A model generated the notes under the pieces. The model did not search any database, had not been told where the DNA came from, and was given only the letters and a program-made list of their open reading frames with translations. A stretch of 64,000 nt of DNA, from positions 1 through 64,000 of the forward strand of contig NZ_JANIIC010000014.1 of assembly GCF_024519315.1 (NCBI RefSeq). Reading direction: 5' to 3'. The DNA comes from Streptomyces malaysiensis subsp. samsunensis (GTDB lineage: Bacteria > Actinomycetota > Actinomycetes > Streptomycetales > Streptomycetaceae). A program made the position numbers and the translations under genes. Every line of letters starts with the position of its first letter. Positions within the stretch are counted from its first letter, which is position 1. Below are positions 45,958-54,777 of the stretch, in pieces.

Positions 45958-45968
45958 CGGAATGTTCA

Positions 45969-45974
45969 CTTATA
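45969..45974 (-). promoter_or_regulatory. candidate -10 box for the thiamine operon
   Basis: On the minus strand TATAAG lies about 12 bases before the first conserved riboswitch base. It would start the transcript a few bases upstream of the aptamer. A CGTCAG-like -35 lies about 16 bases further upstream; the match to consensus is weak. Confidence 0.35.
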
Positions 45975-46038
45975 CGGATGTGCACTTTGCTGACGATCGC
46001 ATGATGCGACGATGCTCAGGCACCGTATCAGCCGGTCC

Positions 46039-47145
46039 TCAGCGCTCAGAAGCCGCCAGCTGCCCGCAGGCCCCGTCGATCTCCTGGCCCCGGGTGTCGC
46101 GGACGGTCACCGACACCCCATGGGCCTCCAGGGCCGCCACGAACGCCTTCTCGTCCTCGGGCCGGGACGCTGTCCACTTGGAACCGGGCGTCGGGTTGAG
46201 CGGGATGAGGTTCACATGCACCCGGCGGCCCTTGAGCAGCCGGCCGAGCAGATCGGCGCGCCACGCCTGGTCGTTGATGTCCCTGATCAGCGCGTACTCG
46301 ATGGAGACCCGGCGGCCGGACTTCTCCGCGTACTCCCACGCGGCGTCCAGGACTTCGCGCACCTTCCAGCGGGTGTTGACGGGCACGAGGGTGTCGCGCA
46401 GCTCGTCGTCGGGCGCGTGCAGCGACACCGCGAGCCGGCATTTGAACCCCTCGTCGGCGAACCGCAGCATCGCCGGGACGAGGCCCACGGTGGAGACGGT
46501 GATGCCGCGCTGCGACAGCCCGAGCCCGTCGGGCTCGGGGTCGGTGAGCCGGCGGATGGCGCCGACGACGCGGTTGTAGTTGGCCAGCGGCTCGCCCATG
46601 CCCATGAAGACGATGTTGGACAGCCGGGCCGGCCCACCGGGGATCTCACCGTCCCGGAGGGCCCGCATCCCGTCCACGATCTGGTGCACGATCTCGGCGG
46701 TGGACAGATTGCGGTCCAGCCCCGCCTGGCCGGTGGCGCAGAACGGGCAGTTCATCCCGCAGCCCGCCTGAGAGCTGATGCACATGGTGACCCGGTCCGG
46801 GTACCGCATCAGAACCGACTCCACGAGCGTGCCGTCGAAGAGCCGCCACAGAGTCTTGCGGGTGGTGTCGTCGTCACAGCTGATGTGCCGCACCACGCTC
46901 ATCAGCTCCGGCAGCAGCCCGGCGGCCAGCTTCTCGCGCGCGGCGGCCGGGATGTCGCTCCACTGAGCCGGGTCGTCGACATAGCGCGCGAAGTAGTGGC
47001 GCGACACCTGCCCGGCCCGGAAGGGCTTCTCCCCGAGGGCGGCGACGGCCTCCCGGCGCTCGGCGGGCGTGAGGTCGGCGAGATGCCGCGGGGGCTTCTT
47101 GGCCCCACGCGGCGCGACGAAGGTGAGTTCTCCGGGCTTAGGCAT
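46039..47145 (-). CDS. rlmN: dual-specificity RNA methyltransferase (23S rRNA A2503 / tRNA A37)
   Basis: 368 residues, radical SAM enzyme. The iron-sulfur cysteines are Cys129, Cys133 and Cys136 (CGMNCPFC), and the C-terminal acceptor cysteine is Cys360 in DGACGQLA. It makes 2-methyladenosine in 23S rRNA and some tRNAs. ATG 47145. It lies downstream of cdsA, separated by a strong terminator, so it probably has its own promoter. Confidence 0.95.
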   Translation of the reverse strand: MPKPGELTFVAPRGAKKPPRHLADLTPAERREAVAALGEKPFRAGQVSRHYFARYVDDPAQWSDIPAAAREKLAAGLLPELMSVVRHISCDDDTTRKTLWRLFDGTLVESVLMRYPDRVTMCISSQAGCGMNCPFCATGQAGLDRNLSTAEIVHQIVDGMRALRDGEIPGGPARLSNIVFMGMGEPLANYNRVVGAIRRLTDPEPDGLGLSQRGITVSTVGLVPAMLRFADEGFKCRLAVSLHAPDDELRDTLVPVNTRWKVREVLDAAWEYAEKSGRRVSIEYALIRDINDQAWRADLLGRLLKGRRVHVNLIPLNPTPGSKWTASRPEDEKAFVAALEAHGVSVTVRDTRGQEIDGACGQLAASER

Positions 47146-47173
47146 GGTTCACCCAGTGTCGCAGACGTACGAA

Positions 47174-47203
47174 GGGCCCCGCGCCGGGAGTGGCGCGGGG
47201 CCC
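47174..47203 (-). terminator. terminator after cdsA
   Basis: A perfect 12-bp GC stem, GGGCCCCGCGCC (47174-47185) with 47192-47203, has a 6-base loop. It lies 15 bases after the cdsA stop on the minus strand and 29 bases before rlmN. Confidence 0.85.
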
Positions 47204-47217
47204 GTGGGCCGGGGGTG

Positions 47218-48396
47218 TCAGCCGCCGCCCACGAAGATCACCAGCAGGAGCCACACCACCGGCGCGGTGGGCAGCAGCGAGTCGAGCCGGTCCATGATGC
47301 CGCCATGGCCGGGCAGCAGCTTGCCCATGTCCTTGATGCCGAGGTCCCGCTTGATCATGGACTCGCCGAGGTCGCCCAGGGTCGCGCTGACCGCGGCTGC
47401 GAGGCCGAGCAGCAGGCCCTGCCACCAGACGCCGTCGTCGATGAGGTACTGCATGCACAAGGCGCCCGCGACCATCGCGAAGCTCACCGCGCCCAGCAGT
47501 CCCTCACGGGTCTTGCCTGGGCTGATGCGGGGTGCCAGCGGATGCTTGCCGAAGCGCCAGCCCACCGCGTACGCACCGGTGTCGCTGACCACGGTCAGCA
47601 GCAGGAAGGTCAGGACCCGCCACGGACCGTCCCCGGTGTCGAGCATGAGCGCCACGAAGGTGGCCAGAAACGGCACGTAGAACGCGGCGAAGACACCCGC
47701 CGTGACATCCCTGAGGTAGTTGTCGGGCGGTTCGGTCATCCGCCAGACCAGCACCGCGAGCGCCGTAAGGGCAACCGCCACCACCGCGCCCTGGGCGCCG
47801 CGCACATAGCCGGCGACGACCATGGCGACGCCGCCGACGGCGAGCGGGACCAGCGGGACCCGGATGTCCTTGCGCTCGGTGAGGCGCGAGGTCAGCTCCC
47901 AGAGCCCGACCACCACCGCGACCGCCACCACGCCGACGAATACGGGCTTGTAGATGAAGAGCGAGGCCACGATGATCACGCCGAGGCCGACGCCCACCCC
48001 TATCGCGGCGCGCAGATTCCGGCCCGCGCTCTTCTTCCCCTGCCCGGCACCGGCGCCGCGTGCGCCGCCGTCGGCGGAGGCCGGGTCGGGCGCGGGGTCG
48101 GGGGGCGTCGGCGGCCGCCCGGCGGGCGGCCGGGGTCCGGGCTGCGGCTCCCGCTCATCGCGGAAGAGGGGGCCGCTCAGCCGAGCGGCCCCCCGGTCAC
48201 GGTCGGCGGCCTCGCCGGAGTCGCCGCCTGCGTGAGGCACGGTGGGCATGGGGCGAGTCTGCGCCGCCTCACCCACCTCGTGCGCGGGACCCGCCGAAGA
48301 AGTGGGCACCTCCCAGCCATAGCCGGGGGAGGTGCCCTGACCGCCCGGTCCCCGGAGTCCGGCGCTCGGTGGGACCCCCCAGGAAGAGTCGTTCAT
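47218..48396 (-). CDS. cdsA: phosphatidate cytidylyltransferase
   Basis: 392 residues. It makes CDP-diacylglycerol from phosphatidate and CTP in the membrane. A Pro/Gly-rich cytoplasmic N-terminus of about 125 residues precedes eight or so membrane segments. The CDP-alcohol synthase signature is GDLGESMIKRDLGIKDMGKL, then LPGHGGIMDRLDS. The ATG overlaps the frr stop by one base (TGATG), so translation is coupled. This frr-cdsA arrangement is standard in Streptomyces. Confidence 0.95.
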   Translation of the reverse strand: MNDSSWGVPPSAGLRGPGGQGTSPGYGWEVPTSSAGPAHEVGEAAQTRPMPTVPHAGGDSGEAADRDRGAARLSGPLFRDEREPQPGPRPPAGRPPTPPDPAPDPASADGGARGAGAGQGKKSAGRNLRAAIGVGVGLGVIIVASLFIYKPVFVGVVAVAVVVGLWELTSRLTERKDIRVPLVPLAVGGVAMVVAGYVRGAQGAVVAVALTALAVLVWRMTEPPDNYLRDVTAGVFAAFYVPFLATFVALMLDTGDGPWRVLTFLLLTVVSDTGAYAVGWRFGKHPLAPRISPGKTREGLLGAVSFAMVAGALCMQYLIDDGVWWQGLLLGLAAAVSATLGDLGESMIKRDLGIKDMGKLLPGHGGIMDRLDSLLPTAPVVWLLLVIFVGGG

Positions 48397-48956
48397 CAGA
48401 CCTCGAGCAGCTCGGCTTCCTTGTGCTTGAGCAGCTCATCCACCTGCGCGACATACTTCGCCGTGGTGTCGTCGAGCTCCTTCTCCGCGCGGCGCCCCTC
48501 GTCCTCGCCGACCTCGCCGTCCTTGATCAGCTTGTCGATGGACTCCTTGGCCTTGCGGCGGACGCTGCGGATCGAGATCTTCGCGTCCTCGCCCTTGCCC
48601 TTGGCGACCTTGATGAACTCCTTACGGCGCTGCTCCGTGAGCTCGGGGAACACCACCCGGATGATGTTGCCGTCATTGCTCGGGTTGACGCCCAGGTCGG
48701 AGTCCCGGATCGCCTGCTCGATGTTGCGGAGCGCGGTCTTGTCGAACGGCGTGACCACGGCCATCCGCGGCTCCGGCACCGAGAACGACGCCAGCTGATT
48801 GATCGGCGTCAGCGCACCGTAGTAGTCCGCCACGATCTTGTTGAACATCGCCGGGTGCGCACGCCCGGTGCGGATCGCGGCGAAGTCCTCCTTGGCGACC
48901 ACAACGGCTTTCTCCATCTTCTCCTCGGCCTCGAGGAGGATCTCTTCGATCACCAC
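48396..48956 (-). CDS. frr: ribosome recycling factor
   Basis: 186 residues, the usual length. It frees ribosomes from mRNA after termination together with EF-G. The sequence [21 protein letters not shown] at the N-terminus and [21 protein letters not shown] near the C-terminus are characteristic. The start is GTG 48956; the next codon is also GTG. It is 101 bases downstream of pyrH. Confidence 0.96.
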   Translation of the reverse strand: MVIEEILLEAEEKMEKAVVVAKEDFAAIRTGRAHPAMFNKIVADYYGALTPINQLASFSVPEPRMAVVTPFDKTALRNIEQAIRDSDLGVNPSNDGNIIRVVFPELTEQRRKEFIKVAKGKGEDAKISIRSVRRKAKESIDKLIKDGEVGEDEGRRAEKELDDTTAKYVAQVDELLKHKEAELLEV

Positions 48957-49057
48957 TTGCTCCTGGTGTTATCAGTAAGCAGAGCCTCGCCCCTGCGTGC
49001 GTCTTCTCCTGCACGGTGTCCGACCGGCAGGCCGTTGTCCATCCCCCGTTCGAGCCG

Positions 49058-49840
49058 TCAGGCCCGGGAGCCCTGGTCGCTCACAAGCGTGCCGATCTTC
49101 TCACCCTTCACCGCACGCGCGATATTTCCTTCGGCCAGGAGCTCGAAGACGAGGATGGGCAGCTTGTTGTCCCGGCAGAGGGTGATCGCGGTGGCGTCGG
49201 CGACCTTGAGGTCCCGGGTGATCACCTCGCCGTACTCCAGGGCGTCGAACTTGACCGCGTCGGGGTTGCGGGCGGGGTCGGAGTCATAGACCCCGTCCAC
49301 GCCGTTCTTGCCCATGAGCAGGGCCTGCGCGTCGATCTCCAGCGCCCGCTGGGCCGCGGTGGTGTCCGTGGAAAAGTACGGCATACCCATACCCGCCCCG
49401 AAGATGACCACACGCCCCTTCTCGAGATGGCGCACCGCACGCAACGGAATGTATGGCTCCGCGACCTGGCCCATGGTGATGGCGGTCTGGACGCGGGAGT
49501 CGATGCCCTCCTTCTCCAGGAAGTCCTGGAGGGCGAGGCAGTTCATGACGGTTCCGAGCATGCCCATGTAGTCCGAGCGGGCCCGGTCCATACCGCGCTG
49601 CTGAAGCTCCGCCCCGCGGAAGAAGTTACCGCCGCCGATCACGATGGCGATCTCGGCGCCGTCCCTGACCACGGCGGCGACCTCGCGGGCGATGGCGTGG
49701 ACGACATCGGGGTCGACGCCGAGCCCCCCACCTCCGGCGAACGCCTCGCCGGACAGCTTCAGCAGGAAGCGACCGTGTTTGGCCGCGCCGTGCGCCTTCT
49801 TGTCATCGGCGGCCTGTTTGACGTCCGCGCCGTGATTCAT
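49058..49840 (-). CDS. pyrH: UMP kinase
   Basis: 260 residues, amino-acid-kinase fold. It phosphorylates UMP to UDP in pyrimidine synthesis. Visible motifs are the N-terminal [31 protein letters not shown] and [15 protein letters not shown] 49840 after GGAGAT; a longer frame adds seven residues without better support. It has an extra ~18-residue charged N-terminus compared with E. coli. Confidence 0.96.
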   Translation of the reverse strand: MNHGADVKQAADDKKAHGAAKHGRFLLKLSGEAFAGGGGLGVDPDVVHAIAREVAAVVRDGAEIAIVIGGGNFFRGAELQQRGMDRARSDYMGMLGTVMNCLALQDFLEKEGIDSRVQTAITMGQVAEPYIPLRAVRHLEKGRVVIFGAGMGMPYFSTDTTAAQRALEIDAQALLMGKNGVDGVYDSDPARNPDAVKFDALEYGEVITRDLKVADATAITLCRDNKLPILVFELLAEGNIARAVKGEKIGTLVSDQGSRA

Positions 49841-49869
49841 TGGAGATCTCCTCGTGCACATACGAAGAA

Positions 49870-49914
49870 GGCCACTGCCGGACGGGTCCTGTTACGACCT
49901 CTGCGGCAATGGCC
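49870..49914 (-). terminator. hairpin between tsf and pyrH
   Basis: Arms at 49870-49880 and 49904-49914 pair over 11 bases with one mismatch, with a 23-base loop. It lies between the tsf stop and the pyrH start and may attenuate read-through. Confidence 0.55.
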
Positions 49915-49995
49915 TCCTCGTCACATCTGCGGCCGACCGGTCGACGGTTGGCTGCCTACGACCCTATCGGGGTCGCCGGTTATTCGCTGCTAGGC

Positions 49996-50832
49996 TCAGA
50001 CGCCGACGCGGAAACGGGCGAAGCGCTTGAGCGAGACACCGGCCTCGTCGAGGACCTTCTGGACGGACTTCTTGTTGTCCTTGGCGAACGGCTGGTCCAC
50101 CAGGACGTTCTCCTTGAAGAAGCCGGTGACGCGACCCTCGATGATCTTCGGCAGGGCACCCTCGGGCTTGCCCTCCTCGCGAGCGGTGGCCTCGGCGACC
50201 CGGCGCTCGTTCTCGACCGTCTCGGCCGGGATCTCGTCACGGGTGAGGAACTTCGGGGCGAAGGCGGCGATGTGCTGCGCGACGTCCTTGGCGACCGTGG
50301 CGTCTTCCTTGTCCAGCTCGACCAGGACGCCGACCTGCGGCGGCAGGTCCGGGCTGGTGCGGTGCATGTACGCCGCGACGTAGCCACCGGAGAACTGCGC
50401 GAAGCGGTCCAGGACGATCTTCTCGCCGAGGGTCGCGTTGGCCTCGTCGACGAACGCCTGAACGGTCTTGCCCGCCTCGATCTCGGAGGACAGCAGGGCC
50501 TCCAGATCGGCCGGGGAGGTCTTGGCGACGTGGGCGGCGATGGCGTCGGCGAGCACCACGAACTTGTCGCCCTTGGCAACGAAGTCGGTCTCGCACTTCA
50601 GCTCGACCAGCACGCCGGAGGACTTGTCGTCCGCGATGAGGGAGACGACGGCACCGTTCTCGGCGCTGCGGCCCTCACGCTTGGCCACACCCTTCTGGCC
50701 CTTGACGCGCAGGATCTCGACGGCCTTGTCGACGCTGCCCTCGGCCTCGTCCAGCGCCTTCTTGCAGTCCATCATGCCGGCGCCGGTCAGCTCACGGAGC
50801 TTCTTGACGTCAGCGGCGGTGAAGTTCGCCAT
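49996..50832 (-). CDS. tsf: translation elongation factor Ts
   Basis: 278 residues. It is the nucleotide exchange factor for EF-Tu. The UBA-like N-terminal domain MANFTAADVKKLRELTGAGM with MDCKKAL, then the TDFVAKGDKF motif of the core domain, are clear. ATG 50832. It lies downstream of rpsB with a GC-rich hairpin between them, the usual rpsB-tsf pair. Confidence 0.97.
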   Translation of the reverse strand: MANFTAADVKKLRELTGAGMMDCKKALDEAEGSVDKAVEILRVKGQKGVAKREGRSAENGAVVSLIADDKSSGVLVELKCETDFVAKGDKFVVLADAIAAHVAKTSPADLEALLSSEIEAGKTVQAFVDEANATLGEKIVLDRFAQFSGGYVAAYMHRTSPDLPPQVGVLVELDKEDATVAKDVAQHIAAFAPKFLTRDEIPAETVENERRVAEATAREEGKPEGALPKIIEGRVTGFFKENVLVDQPFAKDNKKSVQKVLDEAGVSLKRFARFRVGV

Positions 50833-50877
50833 GATCTGTGAATCTCTTCTCGAAAGTCGAAAGCTCTACGGGTGAAC

Positions 50878-50914
50878 GACGGGGGCGGCGCCACTGGCAC
50901 CGTCCCCCGCCGTC
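50878..50914 (-). terminator. bulged GC-rich hairpin between rpsB and tsf
   Basis: On the minus strand GACGG...GGGGG and CCGCCCCCGTC can pair with small bulges over about 15 bases. The position, 29 bases after the rpsB stop, suggests partial termination that lets some transcripts reach tsf. Confidence 0.5.
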
Positions 50915-50942
50915 ATACACCGTCTGAGTGACGTCTTAGTGG

Positions 50943-51866
50943 TCAGCCCTGCTCGGTGCCCGCGGCGGGGGCCTCGGCAGGCTTGGCGTCCTCGGCGGGC
51001 TTGTCCGCGACGGCCTCGGCGGACTTGGCGTCCTCGGCAGGCTTGTCGGCGGCGGCCTCGGCCGGCTTGGCCTCGGCCTCGTCGGCCTTCTTCTCGCCCT
51101 CGAGCAGGTCGCGCTCCCACTCGGCGAGCGGCTCGCCCGCGGCCTTGTCGGCCTTCTCGTCACCGGTGGCGACGCCGGAACGGGCGATCAGGCCCTCGGC
51201 GACGGCGTCGGCGATCACCCGGGTGAGCAGGGTGACGGAGCGGATCGCGTCATCGTTGCCGGGGATCTTGTAGTCGACCTCGTCCGGGTCGCAGTTGGTG
51301 TCGAGGATCGCGACGACCGGGATCCGGAGCTTGCGCGCCTCACCGACGGCGATGTGCTCCTTCTTGGTGTCCACGATCCAGACGGCGCTCGGCACCTTCT
51401 GCATCTCGCGGATACCGCCGAGGGTCTTCTCCAGCTTGGCCTTCTCGCGGGAGAGGACCAGGAGCTCCTTCTTGGTGAGGCCGGAGGCGGCCACATCCTC
51501 GAAGTCGATCTGCTCGAGCTCCTTCAGGCGCTGGAGGCGCTTGTAGACGGTCGAGAAGTTGGTGAGCATGCCGCCCAGCCAGCGCTGGTTGACGTACGGC
51601 ATGCCGACGCGGGTCGCCTGCTCGGCGATGGCCTCCTGCGCCTGCTTCTTCGTGCCGACGAACATGATGGAGCCGCCGTGGGCGACGGTCTCCTTGACGA
51701 ACTCGTAGGCGCGGTCGATGTACGACAGCGACTGGAGCAGGTCGATGATGTAGATGCCGTTGCGCTCGGTGAAGATGAAGCGCTTCATCTTCGGGTTCCA
51801 GCGGCGGGTCTGGTGCCCGAAGTGGACGCCGCTCTCCAGCAGCTCCCGCATCGTGACGACGGCCAT
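50943..51866 (-). CDS. rpsB: 30S ribosomal protein S2
   Basis: 307 residues. The S2 core ([20 protein letters not shown], then [12 protein letters not shown]) ends near residue 250. A C-terminal tail of about 45 residues follows with a repeated ADKPAEDAK(S/P)AEA motif, an acidic/alanine-rich extension seen in many actinobacteria. ATG 51866 follows AAGGAG. It begins the rpsB-tsf-pyrH-frr-cdsA series. Confidence 0.97.
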   Translation of the reverse strand: MAVVTMRELLESGVHFGHQTRRWNPKMKRFIFTERNGIYIIDLLQSLSYIDRAYEFVKETVAHGGSIMFVGTKKQAQEAIAEQATRVGMPYVNQRWLGGMLTNFSTVYKRLQRLKELEQIDFEDVAASGLTKKELLVLSREKAKLEKTLGGIREMQKVPSAVWIVDTKKEHIAVGEARKLRIPVVAILDTNCDPDEVDYKIPGNDDAIRSVTLLTRVIADAVAEGLIARSGVATGDEKADKAAGEPLAEWERDLLEGEKKADEAEAKPAEAAADKPAEDAKSAEAVADKPAEDAKPAEAPAAGTEQG

Positions 51867-52182
51867 GGCCGTACTCCTTGAAGTGCTCGGTTCCACGGCG
51901 GCCGGGCGGCCGCCGCTCCTGACGTCCCGGCGCGCCTGCCACGGACGGAGGCCCTTGCGGGAGGTCGTCCGAGGACCGAGGGGCGCGGCCACCGAGCTGA
52001 CCGATGCGCGATCGGAGCGCCGGTGGCGGGGCGTGCGAAGTCGATCCGGTGACCCGGATCGCCATAAGAAGTGTACGGGACCGGTACGGTGCCGGGTGAC
52101 GGCGTTATCCACAACCGGTGAGTAGTCCACCGATTCCGTCCATGATCCACCCGTTTCAGGCCGCCGGGCCACCGTGGAGTTC
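51867..52182. other. divergent promoter region of rpsB and the M23 peptidase gene
   Basis: This 316-base gap holds no open frame of interest. A TACACT -10-like word for rpsB reads on the minus strand at 52070-52075, without a convincing -35. No repeat or hairpin of note was seen. Confidence 0.4.
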
Positions 52183-53742
52183 ATGCGAAGGCTTGTGGTG
52201 GGGTGGGCGCTTGCCCTGGTGATTCTGGCGCCGTCGGTGCTGATGGCGTCCTCGATGCCGAGGGTGTCGGCGGCGCTGCCGGTGTCGGCGGCGCGGACAG
52301 CGACTCTTCCGGCGGTACCTCTTCCGGCGGCGCGGGCCGCGGCGGCGGGTTCGGGCGCGGTGGGTCCGGGCGCGGCGCGGGAACCGGGGCCGGGGGCACG
52401 CGCACCGGCTCCGGGGCCGGAGACAAGGCCGAGAGGGGAACGGTCGAGGCCGGACGGGGAGCGATCATGGCCGGTCGACGGCGCGCCGGGCGCGGTGCGG
52501 CCGGCCGTGCTGAGGGGCTGGCAGCCGCCTCCGGCGCCCTGGGCGGCGGGGCATCGCGGGGTCGACCTCGCGGCGCGCCCGGGCGAGCGGGTCCGGGCGG
52601 CGGCCGCGGGACGGGTGAGCTTCGTGGGCCCGGTCGCGGGCCGTGGGGTGCTGGTGATCGAGTTGTCCGGGACCGGCTCGCCTCCACTGCGCACCACCTA
52701 CGAACCGGTGCGCGCCACGGTGGGCAAGGGGGAGCGGGTGGCGGCCGGGCAGGTGGTCGGCGTGGTGGCACCGAGCCCCTTCCACTGCCCGCCGGGCTGT
52801 CTGCACTGGGGGCTGCGGCGCGCCGACCACTACGTCGATCCCCTGTCGCTGCTGCCGCCGTCGATGCTGCGGGGCGGGCCGTCCCGGCTGCTTCCGGTGT
52901 TCGCGGTGCGCGACGCGCCCATGATCTCCGCGCTCGCCTCCCCCGCCGGGGACACCCGTCTGCCGACGGCTGCTGCGCTCATGGCGGTGTCCCTCTGGGC
53001 CCGGATCCGTCTGGGGCGCCCGAGTGCGTCCAGGCTGCGGCGCCCGCGGCCTGGATGCATTCGGATCCGTTCGCGCCGCGGCGCCCCGCGCACCCGGAGT
53101 CGTCCGGGCCACGCCCCGCGCGCCCCAGGGGCCCCGCACGCTCAGTGGGGCGGGTGGGGCGGTGGAGAGGACCGGCGGGGGTCAGCCCTGGACACCGCGC
53201 AGGGCCATGGCGACGGCCGCATCGGTGATCCGCTCGGGGTCCTCGGCCGCGCCGAGCTCGATACGCCGGACCGCCGCGTCCACGACGCCCTGGAGCAGCA
53301 CGGCCGAGAGCCGGGGCTGCTCATGCCCGAGGGCCGCGAGGGCCTCGACCACCATGGCGATCAGCCCACCATGGGCGGCCCGGATCTTCTCCCGCGCGCC
53401 CGCGTCCAGCTCACCGGCGGAGATCGCCACCACCGCACGGTGCCGTCGGTCGCCGACGAGCGCCAGCTGCCGACGGACATACGCCTCGACCTTCGCCTCC
53501 GGCCCGTCGGCCCGCTCCATGGCGGCCTCGACCTCGGCGGCCCAGACCGGGAAGTCGACGGCGCACAGTTCCTCGACCACGGCGGCGCGGGAGCGGAAAT
53601 ACTCATAGACGGAGGACCGTGCCAGTCCCGTGTGCTCGGCGAGGGCGGGGAAGGTCAGCGCCTCCGTACCGCCCTGGGACAGCAGGGTGCGGGCGGCCTC
53701 CAGAAGGGCCGCGCGCTGCATCGTCCGGTGCTCGGCCACTGA
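52183..53742 (+). CDS. M23-family peptidase, reading frame extended at the 3' end
   Basis: A signal peptide ([20 protein letters not shown]) and a Pro/Ala/Gly-rich linker precede a LytM-type domain: HRGVDL (zinc ligands His124 and Asp128) and CLHWG with His208. The second histidine of the HxH motif is Cys206 here, as I believe is usual in this Streptomyces group, so hydrolase activity is doubtful. The domain ends near residue 228 (about 52866). The frame continues without a stop to 53742, overlapping the TetR gene on the other strand by 561 bases. Homologues end much earlier, so the tail (from about 53160) is probably produced by a lost stop or a frameshift. The domain assignment is firm; the 3' end is not. 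Confidence 0.65.
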   Translation: MRRLVVGWALALVILAPSVLMASSMPRVSAALPVSAARTATLPAVPLPAARAAAAGSGAVGPGAAREPGPGARAPAPGPETRPRGERSRPDGERSWPVDGAPGAVRPAVLRGWQPPPAPWAAGHRGVDLAARPGERVRAAAAGRVSFVGPVAGRGVLVIELSGTGSPPLRTTYEPVRATVGKGERVAAGQVVGVVAPSPFHCPPGCLHWGLRRADHYVDPLSLLPPSMLRGGPSRLLPVFAVRDAPMISALASPAGDTRLPTAAALMAVSLWARIRLGRPSASRLRRPRPGCIRIRSRRGAPRTRSRPGHAPRAPGAPHAQWGGWGGGEDRRGSALDTAQGHGDGRIGDPLGVLGRAELDTPDRRVHDALEQHGREPGLLMPEGREGLDHHGDQPTMGGPDLLPRARVQLTGGDRHHRTVPSVADERQLPTDIRLDLRLRPVGPLHGGLDLGGPDREVDGAQFLDHGGAGAEILIDGGPCQSRVLGEGGEGQRLRTALGQQGAGGLQKGRALHRPVLGH

Positions 53743-53763
53743 GGCCGCTCGAATCCTGGGCAC
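53182..53763 (-). CDS. TetR/AcrR-family transcriptional regulator
   Basis: 193 residues. The N-terminal [23 protein letters not shown] continues into [18 protein letters not shown], then an all-helical ligand domain ending [13 protein letters not shown]. The start is GTG 53763. It lies between whiG and the M23 peptidase. Its target and ligand are unknown. Good codon bias on this strand shows that it, not the overlapping + strand frame, is the gene. Confidence 0.9.
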   Translation of the reverse strand: MPRIRAASVAEHRTMQRAALLEAARTLLSQGGTEALTFPALAEHTGLARSSVYEYFRSRAAVVEELCAVDFPVWAAEVEAAMERADGPEAKVEAYVRRQLALVGDRRHRAVVAISAGELDAGAREKIRAAHGGLIAMVVEALAALGHEQPRLSAVLLQGVVDAAVRRIELGAAEDPERITDAAVAMALRGVQG

Positions 53764-53814
53764 GCGAACACTCTACGGAAAAGGGCACCCGGAGGGCGAT
53801 GCCGAAGGGACGAT

Positions 53815-54648
53815 TCAGCGTCCGACGTCGGCGAGTTTCGCCCGCAGCTGGAGTACCGATTTGGTGTGGATCTGGCTGACCCGGCTCTCGGTGACACCGA
53901 GCACCTGGCCGATCTCGGCGAGCGTGAGCCCCTCGTAGTAGTAGAGCGTGACCACGGTCTTCTCCCGCTCCGGGAGAGTGTTGATCGCTCGGGCGAGCAG
54001 CCGCCGCAGCTCCCGGTCCTCGGCCACCTCGACCGGGTTGTCGGCGGCGGTGTCCTCGAGGGTGTCCATGAGGCTGAGCCGGTCGCCGCCCTCGCCGCCG
54101 ACGTGCAGCAGCTCCTCCAGCGCGACCACATTGGCGAGCGACAACTGGCTGAAAACGCCGTGCAGTTCCTCGAGGCTGATGCTCATCTCGGCGGCCACCT
54201 CGGCCTCCGAGGGGGTGCGGCGCAGCTGAGCCTCCAGCGTGGCGTACGCCCGCTCCACGGCCCGGGCCTTCTGACGGACCGACCGCGGGATCCAGTCCAG
54301 CGCCCGCAGCTCGTCGATCATCGCCCCGCGGATCCGGGTGATGGCGTAGGTCTCGAACTTGATGGCGCGCTCGGGGTCGAACTTCTCGATGGCGTCGATG
54401 AGTCCGAAAACCCCGGAGGAGACGAAGTCCGCCTGCTCGACGTTGGAGGGCAGCCCGACGCTGACCCTGCCGGCCACATATTTCACCAGCGGTGAGTAGT
54501 GCAGGATCAGCTGCTCCCGCAGCCGACCGTCGCCCGTGGTCTTGTACGACCGCCACAGCTCGTCGAGCGATGAGGGCGCGGCGGGGTGCACCGCGCCGCG
54601 GACCGCGGGCGGCGCCGCGCTGTCAGACCCGGAGATGTGCTGGGGCAT
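53815..54648 (-). CDS. whiG: sporulation RNA polymerase sigma factor WhiG
   Basis: 277 residues, FliA-type sigma factor needed to begin sporulation in aerial hyphae. Regions 2 to 4 are complete: [40 protein letters not shown] and the region-4 helix [23 protein letters not shown] 54648 matches the S. coelicolor WhiG start (MPQHISGSD); an in-frame ATG 30 bases up adds ten unconserved residues. It lies 129 bases downstream of dprA. Confidence 0.97.
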   Translation of the reverse strand: MPQHISGSDSAAPPAVRGAVHPAAPSSLDELWRSYKTTGDGRLREQLILHYSPLVKYVAGRVSVGLPSNVEQADFVSSGVFGLIDAIEKFDPERAIKFETYAITRIRGAMIDELRALDWIPRSVRQKARAVERAYATLEAQLRRTPSEAEVAAEMSISLEELHGVFSQLSLANVVALEELLHVGGEGGDRLSLMDTLEDTAADNPVEVAEDRELRRLLARAINTLPEREKTVVTLYYYEGLTLAEIGQVLGVTESRVSQIHTKSVLQLRAKLADVGR

Positions 54649-54777
54649 TCGTCGCCTTGAGCCGTTCTGCCATGACATGGGTGAGGACGTACGCTTCCGC
54701 CGGAAACCTTGTGAGCGTAGCGTGACTACGGCGTCGCGGTATGCGAAGGGCGTCGGCTCGGCGGTGTGCGGATACGG

